Assembly: GCA_040507895.1 (NCBI GenBank)
Contig: JBEVNX010000028.1
Coordinates: 1 to 37,855 of the forward strand
From: JBEVNX01 sp040507895
GTDB lineage: Bacteria > Desulfobacterota > Binatia > JACPRU01
Direction: 5' to 3'
Length of the DNA: 37,855 nt
Part shown: positions 25,416 to 33,815 of the stretch, piece after piece
Layout of the letters: every line of letters begins with the position of its first letter
Position numbering within the stretch: the first letter of the stretch is position 1
Made by a program: the position numbers and the translations under genes
Notes under the pieces: model-generated
Databases searched by the model: none
Told to the model about the DNA's origin: nothing
What the model saw: the letters and a program-made list of their open reading frames with translations, nothing else

Positions 25416-26642
25416 ATGAGCGAGCGGCCGAAGATCGACCTCCTCGACCTCCGTCAATACGAGACAGAGGGTCAGCCGCACGACCTGTTCCGCTGGCTGA
25501 GACGCAACGATCCCGTTCATCGGCACGCGGAGCCGAACGGGCCCGGGTTCTGGGCCGTCACGCGCTACCACGACGTCGAGGCCGTCTCGCGCGATCCCGC
25601 GACGTACTCCTCGGCTCTCGGCGGCATCATGATCGCGAACGGCAGCGCGGAAGAGCTCGCCGGCGCGCGGAGCATGATGCTCTACATGGACCCCCCGCGG
25701 CACGTTCGCTACCGCAAGCTCGTCCGAGCCGCATTCACCCCCGCGAGCGCCGAAGCCGTGAAGCCGCGGATCGCCGAGCTTTCCGTCAAGATCGTCGACG
25801 AGGTGATCGAGCGTGGCGAGTGCGACTTCGTGGGCGACATCGCGGGAGAGCTGCCCTCTTACGTCATCGCCGCGCTCATGGGCATACCGCTCGACGACGG
25901 CAGGCGCCTCTACCTCCTCACCGAGAAGATGCACAGCGATCCGTCGGTGGTGAGCCCGGAGGATCAACGAGCGGCCAGCCTCGAGATGCTCGGCTACGCG
26001 CGCGAGATCGCCGCTCGGAAGCGTCGGCGGCCTGGCGACGATCTCGCGAGCGTTCTCGTCGACGCCGAGGTCGAGGGAGAGCGGCTTTCGGACGAGGAGT
26101 TCGACTGGTTCTTTCTGCTCCTCGTCAATGCCGGCGGCGACACGACGCGGAATCTCGTGGCGGGCGGCCTGGAAGTCCTCTTCCGCAATCCGGGCGAGCT
26201 CCGCCGCCTGCAAGGCGATCTCGATCGACTGTTGCCGAGCAGCGTCGAAGAGATGCTCCGCTATTGCAGCCCGGTCGTGCACATGCGCCGCACCGCGACC
26301 CGGGACGCCGAGCTCCGCGGCCATAGGATCGCCGCCGGCGACAAGGTGGTGATGTTCTACGGCTCGGCCAACCGCGACGAGGACGTGTTCGCGAACCCTG
26401 ACCGCTTCGACATCGCTCGCGCCCCGAACGAGCACGTCGCCTTCGGCGCCGGCGGGCCCCACTTCTGCCTCGGCGCGCACATCGCACGGGCAGAGGCGCA
26501 GGCCATCTTCCGCGAGGTTCTGACGCGGATGCCGGATGTCGAGCCCGCCGGCGCGGTGGAGCGCCTAGCGTCGATCTTCATCGCCGGTCCGCGAAGGATG
26601 CCGGTGCGGTTTTCGCCGGGTTCGCGAAGCGCCCGCCGCTGA
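25416..26642 (+). CDS. Cytochrome P450
   Basis: A 408-residue soluble bacterial P450. The I helix has LLVNAGGDTTRN, the ExxR motif is EEMLR, and the haem loop is FGAGGPHFCLG with Cys351 as the thiolate ligand. It hydroxylates an unknown organic substrate and needs ferredoxin and reductase partners, not encoded in this window. The general look is that of the CYP125/CYP142-like bacterial group acting on sterols or other lipids, but I would not assign a family. I chose ATG 25416, 7 nt after the phosphotransferase stop, because the frame is open far upstream inside that gene. It shares motifs with the P450 at 32508-33770. Confidence 0.93.
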   Translation: MSERPKIDLLDLRQYETEGQPHDLFRWLRRNDPVHRHAEPNGPGFWAVTRYHDVEAVSRDPATYSSALGGIMIANGSAEELAGARSMMLYMDPPRHVRYRKLVRAAFTPASAEAVKPRIAELSVKIVDEVIERGECDFVGDIAGELPSYVIAALMGIPLDDGRRLYLLTEKMHSDPSVVSPEDQRAASLEMLGYAREIAARKRRRPGDDLASVLVDAEVEGERLSDEEFDWFFLLLVNAGGDTTRNLVAGGLEVLFRNPGELRRLQGDLDRLLPSSVEEMLRYCSPVVHMRRTATRDAELRGHRIAAGDKVVMFYGSANRDEDVFANPDRFDIARAPNEHVAFGAGGPHFCLGAHIARAEAQAIFREVLTRMPDVEPAGAVERLASIFIAGPRRMPVRFSPGSRSARR

Positions 26643-26765
26643 TCTCGTTCGACGGGGAGCCGTCGCGCGCCTCTGGACATCTCCCGGCATACGTGACGGC
26701 GCACTACGAGACGACCCCGTCGAAGGCCATGGTGGTTCGAGGGGCTGCTTCGCAGGCTCGTTCCG

Positions 26766-27329
26766 TCAGCGCAAGGATCGGCTCGGGGGGCGGGGCCAGC
26801 TTTGTTGGACGCCTTCCGCCCCGATGGCCGCGAGCTGCTCGGTCGTCAGCCCATAGCGCTTGGCAATCGCCTTCCTGTCCTCCTCGTCGGCTTGCTTGCG
26901 GAACTGCTCCCGTGTCTCGGCACGACGCTGCCAGCGATCGCTCGGCGCGCTCGGGTCGGGCGGAGGATAGCGCCGGTCCGCCTCCAATTCTGCGTGGTCC
27001 TCCGCGCCCAGGATGTCCAGGTAGACGTCGCGCCGCTGCGCCTCCGTGAGACCGAATTTCGTGTCCTCGCGCACCGTCGGCTTTACGGCCGGGCGCGGCT
27101 CGGGAGGAGGAGCCATGTCGAACGTCGGCACCCATCCCCGGAAGTACGCGCCGAGCGCCGCGGCGCCCAAGGCGGCGAAGAGTAGCACCGTGAGCGTTCC
27201 ACCTCGGCGGCCCCTGGATCTCTGTGTCCCGTCGTCGATCCTCCCGCCGATCGGCACGCCGCAAGCCGGACACCGCCGGGCACGCTTCGGAATCGGCCGT
27301 TTGCACCCGGGACATTTGACGAATTCCAC
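26766..27329 (-). CDS. Zinc-ribbon single-span membrane protein, function unknown
   Basis: A 187-residue protein with an N-terminal double-cysteine zinc ribbon (VKCPGCKRPIP and RRCPACGVPIGG, residues ~5-28). One membrane helix follows (LTVLLFAALGAAALGAYF, ~46-63). The C-terminal region is charged and Pro-rich, with a helical segment (KFGLTEAQRRDVYLDILGAED, ~92-112) and a second one near the end that contains KRYGLTTEQLAAIGAEGV. The zinc ribbon would be cytoplasmic and the rest outside if the usual positive-inside rule holds. I do not recognise a named family. It diverges from another membrane-anchored unknown at 27402, 72 bp away. Confidence 0.75.
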   Translation of the reverse strand: MEFVKCPGCKRPIPKRARRCPACGVPIGGRIDDGTQRSRGRRGGTLTVLLFAALGAAALGAYFRGWVPTFDMAPPPEPRPAVKPTVREDTKFGLTEAQRRDVYLDILGAEDHAELEADRRYPPPDPSAPSDRWQRRAETREQFRKQADEEDRKAIAKRYGLTTEQLAAIGAEGVQQSWPRPPSRSLR

Positions 27330-27388
27330 GCCTCACCCCCCCAGAATCCGCCGGTCATCGTCGGCCTGCGGCGTTTCCTGCAAGCAAG

Positions 27389-27402
27389 TATAGTAGCCCT
27401 CA
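27389..27402 (+). promoter_or_regulatory. -10-like TATAGT directly before an ATG
   Basis: TATAGT at 27389-27394 lies seven bases before ATG 27402. If it is the -10 box, transcription would begin at or next to the start codon and the mRNA would be leaderless. No ribosome-binding sequence is visible, which agrees. No good -35 box is seen. Confidence 0.4.
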
Positions 27403-27950
27403 TGCACGCGACGCGAGCCCGGGAGGCCGGTTCGTCTGGCTCGAGATCGAGGTACGCGAAAACCACGATCTTGCTCCTCGGGATGCTCGTCTTGCTCAGT
27501 GGACTGATATGGCTTGCGCTGGACCGGGCCATCGAGAGCATCGTGGCACCCGCCGTGCCCGAGGATGCGGTCGCGCCGGTGTTCCGCTTCGTGAAAGGCG
27601 GTACCGAACAGCCCGACACGATGGTCTGGCTCACCTCGACGGCTCTCGAGGATTGCGCTCAGGTGCGCGATGGGAGAAGTCGAGACGTCAAGAGGCAGAT
27701 CCGGGACCTCATGAGCTCTGCGAATTCGTCGCCTGATGAGAAAGACGAACAGGCATGCGCGCCGTTTCAGCTCGGCAAGGTCGCAGCCGGCACTCGGGTG
27801 GAGATCCTCGGCGAATGCGGCGAGATGGTGAAGGTCAAGATCGCGTCCGGGAGGCTTCGAGGCCAACGAGGATGTATCGAGACCGATCGGCTCGACGATC
27901 GCGGGGCACCTTCCGAGTCGCCCCCGGCGGCAATCCAGGAGGAGCGATGA
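27402..27950 (+). CDS. Membrane-anchored protein with SH3-like C-terminus, function unknown
   Basis: A 182-residue protein I do not recognise by name. It has a basic N-terminus, one membrane helix (TTILLLGMLVLLSGLIWLALD, about residues 23-43) and an outer region with two Cys residues (EDCAQVRDG and EQACAPFQ). The C-terminal stretch AAGTRVEILGECGEMVKVKI resembles a short SH3-like beta barrel. Three cysteines outside the membrane could form a disulfide. It diverges from the zinc-ribbon membrane protein, and the hydrolase gene starts 16 nt downstream, so it may be co-transcribed with the second hydrolase-monooxygenase pair. Confidence 0.7.
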   Translation: MHATRAREAGSSGSRSRYAKTTILLLGMLVLLSGLIWLALDRAIESIVAPAVPEDAVAPVFRFVKGGTEQPDTMVWLTSTALEDCAQVRDGRSRDVKRQIRDLMSSANSSPDEKDEQACAPFQLGKVAAGTRVEILGECGEMVKVKIASGRLRGQRGCIETDRLDDRGAPSESPPAAIQEER

Positions 27951-27966
27951 GAGCGAGGTGGGGCCA

Positions 27967-28749
27967 GTGAGCGACGTGCGATCGACCCACGTCCAGGTTC
28001 ACGACTACGAGGTCTTGCTGCAGAGCGCCGGGAGCGGTCCTCCGTTGCTGCTTCTTCACGGCGCGGGCGGAGCGGGAATGTGGCTCGAGATCCACGCGCG
28101 GCTCGCGGAGCACTTCACCGTGTTCGCGCCGGTTCAACCCGGCTTTGCGGGAACGCCGCTGCCCACATGGGTACGCGGAGCCGACGACGTTGCGCTCCAC
28201 ACGCTGGATCTCGTGCGCGTGCTCGGGCTTGACTCTCCGGTGCTCGTCGGGTTCTCGCTCGGCGGATGGATCGCCACGGAGATGGCGGTGCTTCGCCCGC
28301 AGAGCGTCGAGCGGCTGGTGTTGGTCGCGCCGATCGGCGTCAAGACCGAGCAGCCGTTGCCGGACCTGTTCATCATGGAGCCGCTCGAAGCCGTTCCCTA
28401 TCTCTTTGCCGACGCCTCGAAAGCGATCGCGCTCATGCCGGCCGCGGCGACGCCGGACGTCGTCGTGCGGATGTGGGAAGAGCAAGCCGCCCTGGCCCGC
28501 CTGGCTTGGCATCGGCCCTACAATCCGAGCCTGCGCCGGCGCCTGCACATGATCGAGTGCCCGACGCTGCTGGTTTGGGGAAGCGAGGACCGGCTCGTTG
28601 CGCCCGCCCACGGCGAGATGCTCGCGCGCGAGATCGCGGGCGCGCGCCTCGAGGTCATCTCCGGAGCGGGACACGCGCTGGCGATCGAGAAGCCGGAAGA
28701 GCTCGCACGGCGGATCGTGGCGTTCGCCGGCGATCGAGGGGAGGGATGA
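27967..28749 (+). CDS. Alpha/beta hydrolase (second hydrolase-monooxygenase pair)
   Basis: A 260-residue alpha/beta hydrolase. The oxyanion segment is LLLLHGAGGAGMW, the nucleophile is Ser97 in LVGFSLGGWIATEMA, the acid is probably Asp in LVWGSEDRLVAP, and His is in ISGAGHALAIEKPEE. I chose GTG 27967 (MSDVRSTH), with AGGTGGGG upstream; GTG 27958 is also in frame. Its stop overlaps the ATG of the monooxygenase gene as ATGA, a sign of translational coupling. It is paralogous to the hydrolase at 10170-10982, with shared GFSLGGWIA-EMA and the same partner type. Unlike that copy, it keeps the standard HG oxyanion motif. Confidence 0.92.
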   Translation: MSDVRSTHVQVHDYEVLLQSAGSGPPLLLLHGAGGAGMWLEIHARLAEHFTVFAPVQPGFAGTPLPTWVRGADDVALHTLDLVRVLGLDSPVLVGFSLGGWIATEMAVLRPQSVERLVLVAPIGVKTEQPLPDLFIMEPLEAVPYLFADASKAIALMPAAATPDVVVRMWEEQAALARLAWHRPYNPSLRRRLHMIECPTLLVWGSEDRLVAPAHGEMLAREIAGARLEVISGAGHALAIEKPEELARRIVAFAGDRGEG

Positions 28750-29912
28750 GCATGGAGATTTTCTTCTTTCACTTGATGCCTTGGCCGCACATCCCCGAGG
28801 ACTTCAAAAGCCGCTACCGGAGCTCCTGGGTCGTGCTGCCGAACTCCTGTTACGACCCCGTCGCGGGCCACCGCATCTACCGTGAGTACCTCGACCAGCT
28901 CGCGGCGGCCGATGAGCTCGGCTTCGACGCCGTGTGCGTCAACGAGCACCACCAGAACGGCTACGGCACGATGCCGTCGCCGAACGTCATCGCCGCGATC
29001 CTGTGCGAGCGCACCCGGCGAGCGAAGATCGCCATTCTCGGCAACGGCATCTGCCTGCGCGACAACCCGCTACGGGTCGCCGAGGAGGTGGCGATGATCG
29101 ACGTGATCTCCGGCGGCCGGGTGATCTCGGGCTTCGTTCGCGGCATCGGCTGCGAATACTATTCGTTGAGCCTCGATCCCACGGTCTCGCGCGAGCGCTT
29201 CTACGAAGCGCACGACCTGATCGTGAAGGCGTGGACCGAGCCGGGGCCCTTCACGTGGGACGGAGAGCACTACCAGTTCCGCTACGTCAACGTCTGGCCG
29301 CGGCCGCTACAGAAGCCTCATCCCCCGATCTTCTGCCCCTCCCAGGGATCGAGCGAAACGATCGCCTGGGCGGCTGCGCGGCGTTACCCCTACATCTGCA
29401 CGTTCACGCCGATGGAGCTGATCGTCCGCTACTACGACCAGTACCGCGACGAGGCCTCGACGAAGCACGGCTACCGCGCGGGACCGGAGTGCTTCGGCTG
29501 GACGTCGATGGTCTACTTGGCCGACGACAAGAAGAAAGCGCAGGCAGAAGCGCGCCCGCACGTGAAGTACTTCGCCGAGCGCTGCCTGGTGATCCCGCCG
29601 CAGATGCTGATGCCGCCGGGCTACACGACGTCGAAGTCGCTCCGCGGCTTCATCGAGGCGCGCGGCGGTGGATTGATGTTCGACGCCGAGGAGACGCTCG
29701 CCAGCGACGAGACGTTGATCGGAACCCCGGAAGAGGTCGGCGAGCGGCTGGTGCGGAACATGGAGCGAGCCGGGGCGGGAATCTTCATGGGGGCGTTTCA
29801 GGTCGGCGACATGCCGCACGCGAAGGTGATGCGCAACATCGAGCTCTTCGCCACCAAGGTCATGCCCTACCTGCCGCGCCCGAAGCCGACCGAGCAGGCC
29901 GCGTCCGCGTGA
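28746..29912 (+). CDS. LLM-class flavin-dependent monooxygenase (coupled to hydrolase)
   Basis: A 388-residue luciferase-like monooxygenase. Landmarks are FDAVCVNEHHQNGYG with the EHH, AKIAILGNGICLRDNPLRVAEE, MIDVISGGRVISGFVRG and VKAWTEPGPFTWDGEHYQF. It overlaps the hydrolase stop by four bases (ATGA) and an in-frame ATG two codons later is also possible. It is a clear paralogue of the enzyme at 11008-12333, and both are preceded by a related hydrolase. FMNH2 from a separate reductase is likely required. The substrate is unknown. It ends facing a convergent SnoaL-like gene 16 bp away. Confidence 0.93.
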   Translation: MSMEIFFFHLMPWPHIPEDFKSRYRSSWVVLPNSCYDPVAGHRIYREYLDQLAAADELGFDAVCVNEHHQNGYGTMPSPNVIAAILCERTRRAKIAILGNGICLRDNPLRVAEEVAMIDVISGGRVISGFVRGIGCEYYSLSLDPTVSRERFYEAHDLIVKAWTEPGPFTWDGEHYQFRYVNVWPRPLQKPHPPIFCPSQGSSETIAWAAARRYPYICTFTPMELIVRYYDQYRDEASTKHGYRAGPECFGWTSMVYLADDKKKAQAEARPHVKYFAERCLVIPPQMLMPPGYTTSKSLRGFIEARGGGLMFDAEETLASDETLIGTPEEVGERLVRNMERAGAGIFMGAFQVGDMPHAKVMRNIELFATKVMPYLPRPKPTEQAASA

Positions 29913-29928
29913 GCGCGCCGGCCGCCGC

Positions 29929-30324
29929 TCACGAAAGCGCGATCTTCGCCTTCTCGGTGTCGACGTACTCGCGGATCGCGCGGATCTTCCCGCCCGCCAG
30001 CTCGAAGATGAAGCAATACTCGTTCTCGTAGGCTTTGCCGGTCGCCGACGTGCCGCGGTTCACGAGCTCGACGATGACCGTGTCGCCTTCGCCATAGGTT
30101 TTCTTGAACTCCGGCTTGAGACCCGCCGGAAAAGCCTGCGTCACGCCGGCGAGGAACTCGCGCACGGCCTGCTTGCCATTTTTCACGCCCGACACGCCTT
30201 CAAGCTTGCCGGTGAGGAACCAAGTCACGTCCTCCGAGAAGTTGGCGAGGGCCGCCTCCATGTCGCCGCCGAGGAGCGTCTGCCAAGTTCGCTTGACGAA
30301 GTCCTTGTTCGCTTCGATGGTCAT
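29929..30324 (-). CDS. SnoaL/NTF2-like protein
   Basis: A 131-residue protein of the NTF2-like fold (SnoaL or ketosteroid-isomerase-like). It has the N-terminal helix FVKRTWQTLLGGDMEAALANF, then SEDVTWFLTG, and the C-terminal strands GKAYENEYCFIFELAGGKIRAIREYVDT. The ending KIRAIREYVDT is typical of this family. Many act as isomerases, hydrolases or small binding proteins, and the exact role is not predictable. The start is well supported by AGGGAGG seven bases ahead. It diverges from the amidase operon and is convergent with the monooxygenase gene. Confidence 0.9.
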   Translation of the reverse strand: MTIEANKDFVKRTWQTLLGGDMEAALANFSEDVTWFLTGKLEGVSGVKNGKQAVREFLAGVTQAFPAGLKPEFKKTYGEGDTVIVELVNRGTSATGKAYENEYCFIFELAGGKIRAIREYVDTEKAKIALS

Positions 30325-30529
30325 GATCGCCTCCCTTTGCTGAGATCCGACCTTCTACTTCTCCGCTGGCGGGGATGCCAGCCCGGTGGCGCGGAGCGTC
30401 CCTGGCGCTGCTCGGGTCTTGCAGCGGGATGCGAACGACTTTACGACTTCTTCTCCGGCCCCTGCTAGATGCCGAGCAGGCGGCCGCGACGAAGCCGGGC
30501 AGAAGCAGACAGACATAGGAGGATTCGCG
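30325..30529. promoter_or_regulatory. Divergent gap between SnoaL-like gene and amidase operon
   Basis: 205 bp between divergent genes, expected to carry both promoters. The amidase ribosome-binding sequence AGGAGG lies at its right end. No palindrome or promoter pair convinced me. Confidence 0.35.
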
Positions 30530-32083
30530 ATGTCCGTCACGGTTCCCACTCCGCAGCAGCTGAAGGAAGTAGCCAGTCAGGTGGGCTTGTCGCTGACCGA
30601 CGGCGACATCGACTCGTTCATTGCCCTCATGCAGCCGAACATCGAGGCCTACAACGTCGTCGACCGTCTCCCCGATCGACTGCCGCCGGTGAAGTACCCG
30701 CGGACGCCCGGATATCGCCCCAAGCCCGAGGAGAACGAGCGCAACGCCTGGTACTACAAGACGCGGATCGAGGGAGCGGCTCGAGGCAAGCTCAAGGGCA
30801 AGACGGTGGTCATCAAGGACAACGTCATGGTCGCCGGGGTGCCGATGATGAACGGGGCATCGACGCTCGAGGGCTACACGCCCGAGATCGACGCGACCGT
30901 CGTGAGCCGCGTGCTCGACGCCGGTGGCGTGATCCTCGGCAAGGCGCACTGCGAGTACTTCTGTGTCTCAGGTGGGAGCCACACCAACGCCACGGGCCCG
31001 GTGCACAATCCGCACAAGATGGGCTACTCCGCGGGCGGGTCCTCCTCGGGGTGCGCGGTGCTAGTCGCCCTCGGCGAAGCGGACATGGCCATCGGCGGCG
31101 ACCAAGGCGGCTCGATCCGCATGCCCGCCTCGTTCTCCGGCATCTACGGCATGAAGCCGACGCACGGGTTGGTGCCGTACACGGGCATCATGCCGATCGA
31201 GATCTTCGTCGATCACACGGGCCCGATGACCGCCACCGTGCGCGACAACGCCCTTTTGCTCGAGGTGATCGCAGGGCCCGACGGCTATGACCCCCGACAA
31301 TATTCCCCGAAGGTTCAGCCGTACACGCAGATGCTTGGCGGCGGCGTTCGCGGCATGAAGATCGCCGTCGTGCGAGAAGGGTTCGCTCAGCCTAAGGCGG
31401 AGGCAGACGTCAACGATAAGGTGCGCGCGGCCGCGGCGCAGCTCGGCAAGCTCGGCGCGAACGTCACCGAAGTGTCGATCCCCTGGCATCTCATGGCAGG
31501 GGCGGTCTTCTTGCCGATCGTCACCGAGGGGCTGACGCAAACCATGATGTGGGGCGACGGCTACGGCGTTTCCCGGCCCGACCTCTACGTGACGAGCTTG
31601 ATGGATTTCCACCGCGGCTGGCGCCGGCGCGCGAACGAATTGTCGGAGACGACCAAGCTCTTCCTCTTGCTCGGCTCCTACGTCCGCGAGCACTACGGCA
31701 GCCGCTACTACGGCAAGTCGATGAACGTTGCGAGAGAGCTGACCGCGGCATACGATGCCGTGCTGGCCAAGCACGATTTGCTTCTCATGCCGACCACCCC
31801 GATGAAGGCGCAGCCGCTGCCTCCGCCAGGTGCCCCCCGAGAAGAGGTCGTGGAGCGGGCGATGGAGATGGTCACCAATACCGCTCCGTTCGACGTCTCG
31901 CATCATCCGGCGATGGCGATCCCGTGTGGCATGAGCGACGGGTTGCCGGTCAGCATGATGCTGGTCGGCAAGCATTTCGACGAGCCGACGATCTATCGTG
32001 CCGCTCAGGCGTTCGAGCAAGCCGTCGACTGGAAGAAGACGGGTCCGACGCGGCGCGTGCGAGGCGCGCGGAGGCGCAAATGA
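30530..32083 (+). CDS. Amidase (amidase-signature family)
   Basis: A 517-residue amidase-signature hydrolase. The Ser-cisSer-Lys triad is present: Lys96 in VVIKDNVMVAG, cis-Ser171 in SAGGSSSG, and the nucleophile Ser195 in GGDQGGSIRMPASFSG. The GGDQGGSIR form and the long N-terminal helical part (about 80 residues before the core) match the Rhodococcus-type, nitrile-hydratase-associated amidases. It hydrolyses an amide to acid and ammonia. ATG 30530 is preceded by AGGAGG with 7-nt spacing; an in-frame upstream extension is not supported. A rhodanese gene overlaps its stop by four bases and a P450 gene follows. No nitrile hydratase is visible. Confidence 0.94.
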   Translation: MSVTVPTPQQLKEVASQVGLSLTDGDIDSFIALMQPNIEAYNVVDRLPDRLPPVKYPRTPGYRPKPEENERNAWYYKTRIEGAARGKLKGKTVVIKDNVMVAGVPMMNGASTLEGYTPEIDATVVSRVLDAGGVILGKAHCEYFCVSGGSHTNATGPVHNPHKMGYSAGGSSSGCAVLVALGEADMAIGGDQGGSIRMPASFSGIYGMKPTHGLVPYTGIMPIEIFVDHTGPMTATVRDNALLLEVIAGPDGYDPRQYSPKVQPYTQMLGGGVRGMKIAVVREGFAQPKAEADVNDKVRAAAAQLGKLGANVTEVSIPWHLMAGAVFLPIVTEGLTQTMMWGDGYGVSRPDLYVTSLMDFHRGWRRRANELSETTKLFLLLGSYVREHYGSRYYGKSMNVARELTAAYDAVLAKHDLLLMPTTPMKAQPLPPPGAPREEVVERAMEMVTNTAPFDVSHHPAMAIPCGMSDGLPVSMMLVGKHFDEPTIYRAAQAFEQAVDWKKTGPTRRVRGARRRK

Positions 32084-32493
32084 AGAAGGGGATCAAAGAG
32101 CTGGTCGCCGAGGCGGAGGCGGAGATCGAGACCTTGAGTGTCGAGCAGGCCAAGGCGCTCGCCGGCGACCCGAAGGTCACGCTGGTCGATCTGCGCGACG
32201 TACGCGAGCTCGAGCGTGACGGCGTGGTCCCCGGAGCCTACCACGCGCCGAGAGGCATGCTCGAGTTCTGGGTCGATCCTGACAGCCCGTACTTCAAGCC
32301 TGTGTTCGGCACGGGCAACAAGTTCGTCTTCTTCTGCGCGGGTGGGCTGCGCTCGGCCCTGGCGACGCAGCAGGTGCAGCGCATGGGTCTCGAGCCGGTG
32401 GCGCACATCGGCGGCGGCTTCGGCGCCTGGAAGCAAGCCGGCGGGCCGGTCGAGCCGTACGTGAAACCCTCGAAACCGATCAAGACGAGCTGA
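32080..32493 (+). CDS. Rhodanese-like domain protein
   Basis: A 137-residue single-domain rhodanese. It has VTLVDLRDVRELERDGVVPGA, the substrate loop HAPRGMLEFWVDP, and the active-site Cys86 in FFCAGGLRSALA, followed by HIGGGFGAWKQAGGPVE. It transfers sulfur from a thio-compound to an acceptor, or acts as a sulfur carrier or phosphatase-like protein. The ATG overlaps the amidase stop (ATGA), so expression is coupled. A P450 gene starts 14 nt downstream. The meaning of a rhodanese next to an amidase is unclear; a sulfur- or cyanide-linked substrate is only a guess. Confidence 0.94.
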   Translation: MKKGIKELVAEAEAEIETLSVEQAKALAGDPKVTLVDLRDVRELERDGVVPGAYHAPRGMLEFWVDPDSPYFKPVFGTGNKFVFFCAGGLRSALATQQVQRMGLEPVAHIGGGFGAWKQAGGPVEPYVKPSKPIKTS

Positions 32494-32507
32494 CTAGGAG
32501 CTCCGCC

Positions 32508-33770
32508 ATGCAACCACGCTGCGCTCTCCCCGTCGACGAGATCCGCCTCGGCGCCCCCGCCTTCTGGAAGCTGCCGCTCGAGGAACGCGAAGGCGCGTTT
32601 CTCACGCTGCGCCGCGAGCGCCCGGTGTCGTTCCACGATCAACTCGATCCGCGGTTGCCGAGCGGGCCGGGCTTCTGGGCGCTCACGCGCCACGCCGACG
32701 TGCTCGAAGCCGGTACGACGCCAAAAGTGTTTAGCTCGGCGCGCGGCATCGGCATCGTCGATCTCCCGCCGGAGTTCCTCGAGTTCTTCGGCTCGATGAT
32801 CGCGATGGACGACCCTCGCCACGGACGGCTTCGCCGCCTCGTCTCGGCCGCCTTCACGGCGCGGCAGCTCGCCAGGGTCGAGCGCGAGGTGGGCGAGGCC
32901 GCGGCGCGCGTGATCGACGCGGTCGCCGAGAAGGGCGAGTGCGACTTCGTGACCGAGATCTCGGCGCCGTTCCCGATTCGCATCATCTGCGAGATGATGG
33001 GGATCCCCGAGAGCCAGCACGCCTTCGTCTTCGAGCAGACGAACATCATCCTGGGCGCCGGCGACCCCGAGTACGTGGGGGAGACGTCCGACCTCCTGAT
33101 GGCATTCTACAACGCCGGCGCCGCCCTCGCGGAGCTGATGAAGGATCTCGCGCACACGCGGCGAAGCAATCCCACCGAGGACCTGACGTCCGTCCTGGTG
33201 CACGCCGAGATCGGCGGCGATCGCCTGACCGAACAGGAGATGGGATCGTTCTTCGTGCTGCTCGTCGCCGCCGGCAACGAGACCACGCGCAATGCGATCA
33301 GCCATGGGATGAAGGCCCTCTGCGATCATCCCGATCAGCGCCGCATCTGGCAGCAGGACTTCGATCGCGTCGCGCCGACGGCCGTCGAGGAAATCGTGCG
33401 CTGGGCGAGCCCGGTGATCTTCATGCGGCGGAGCGCCGTCTGCGACACGGAGATCGGCGGCACGAAGATCCGCGAAGGCGACAAGCTGCTGCTGTTCTAC
33501 CCCTCGGCGAACCGCGACGAGGCGGTGTTCCACGACCCGTTCCGCTTCGACGTGCGGCGCGATCCGAACGACCACCTCGGCTTCGGGGGCGGGCCGCACT
33601 TCTGCTTGGGCGCGAACCTGGCGCGGCGCGAGATCACCGTGATGTTCGAGGAGCTGTTCCGCCGGCTGCCGGACCTCGAGATCACCGGGCCGCCGGATCG
33701 GCTCTTCTCTCCGTTCATCCACGGCATCAAGCACATGCCGTGCAGATTCTCGCCGCGTCGCCCGCACTGA
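32508..33770 (+). CDS. Cytochrome P450
   Basis: A 420-residue bacterial P450. The I helix has LLVAAGNETTRNA, ExxR is EEIVR, and the haem loop is FGGGPHFCLG with Cys366. Other conserved stretches are FSSARGIGIVDLPPEFLEFF and MIAMDDPRHGRLRRLVSAAF, seen in CYP125/CYP142-type enzymes of steroid or branched lipid hydroxylation; I give no family name. The gene is third in the amidase operon, 14 nt after the rhodanese stop, and is related to the P450 at 25416-26642. It needs ferredoxin and a reductase from elsewhere. The open reading on the opposite strand is only an antisense shadow. Confidence 0.93.
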   Translation: MQPRCALPVDEIRLGAPAFWKLPLEEREGAFLTLRRERPVSFHDQLDPRLPSGPGFWALTRHADVLEAGTTPKVFSSARGIGIVDLPPEFLEFFGSMIAMDDPRHGRLRRLVSAAFTARQLARVEREVGEAAARVIDAVAEKGECDFVTEISAPFPIRIICEMMGIPESQHAFVFEQTNIILGAGDPEYVGETSDLLMAFYNAGAALAELMKDLAHTRRSNPTEDLTSVLVHAEIGGDRLTEQEMGSFFVLLVAAGNETTRNAISHGMKALCDHPDQRRIWQQDFDRVAPTAVEEIVRWASPVIFMRRSAVCDTEIGGTKIREGDKLLLFYPSANRDEAVFHDPFRFDVRRDPNDHLGFGGGPHFCLGANLARREITVMFEELFRRLPDLEITGPPDRLFSPFIHGIKHMPCRFSPRRPH

Positions 33771-33815
33771 GGGCTGCGCCGACCGCATTTCCAAGGCGAG
33801 GGCAGAGATCTTCGC

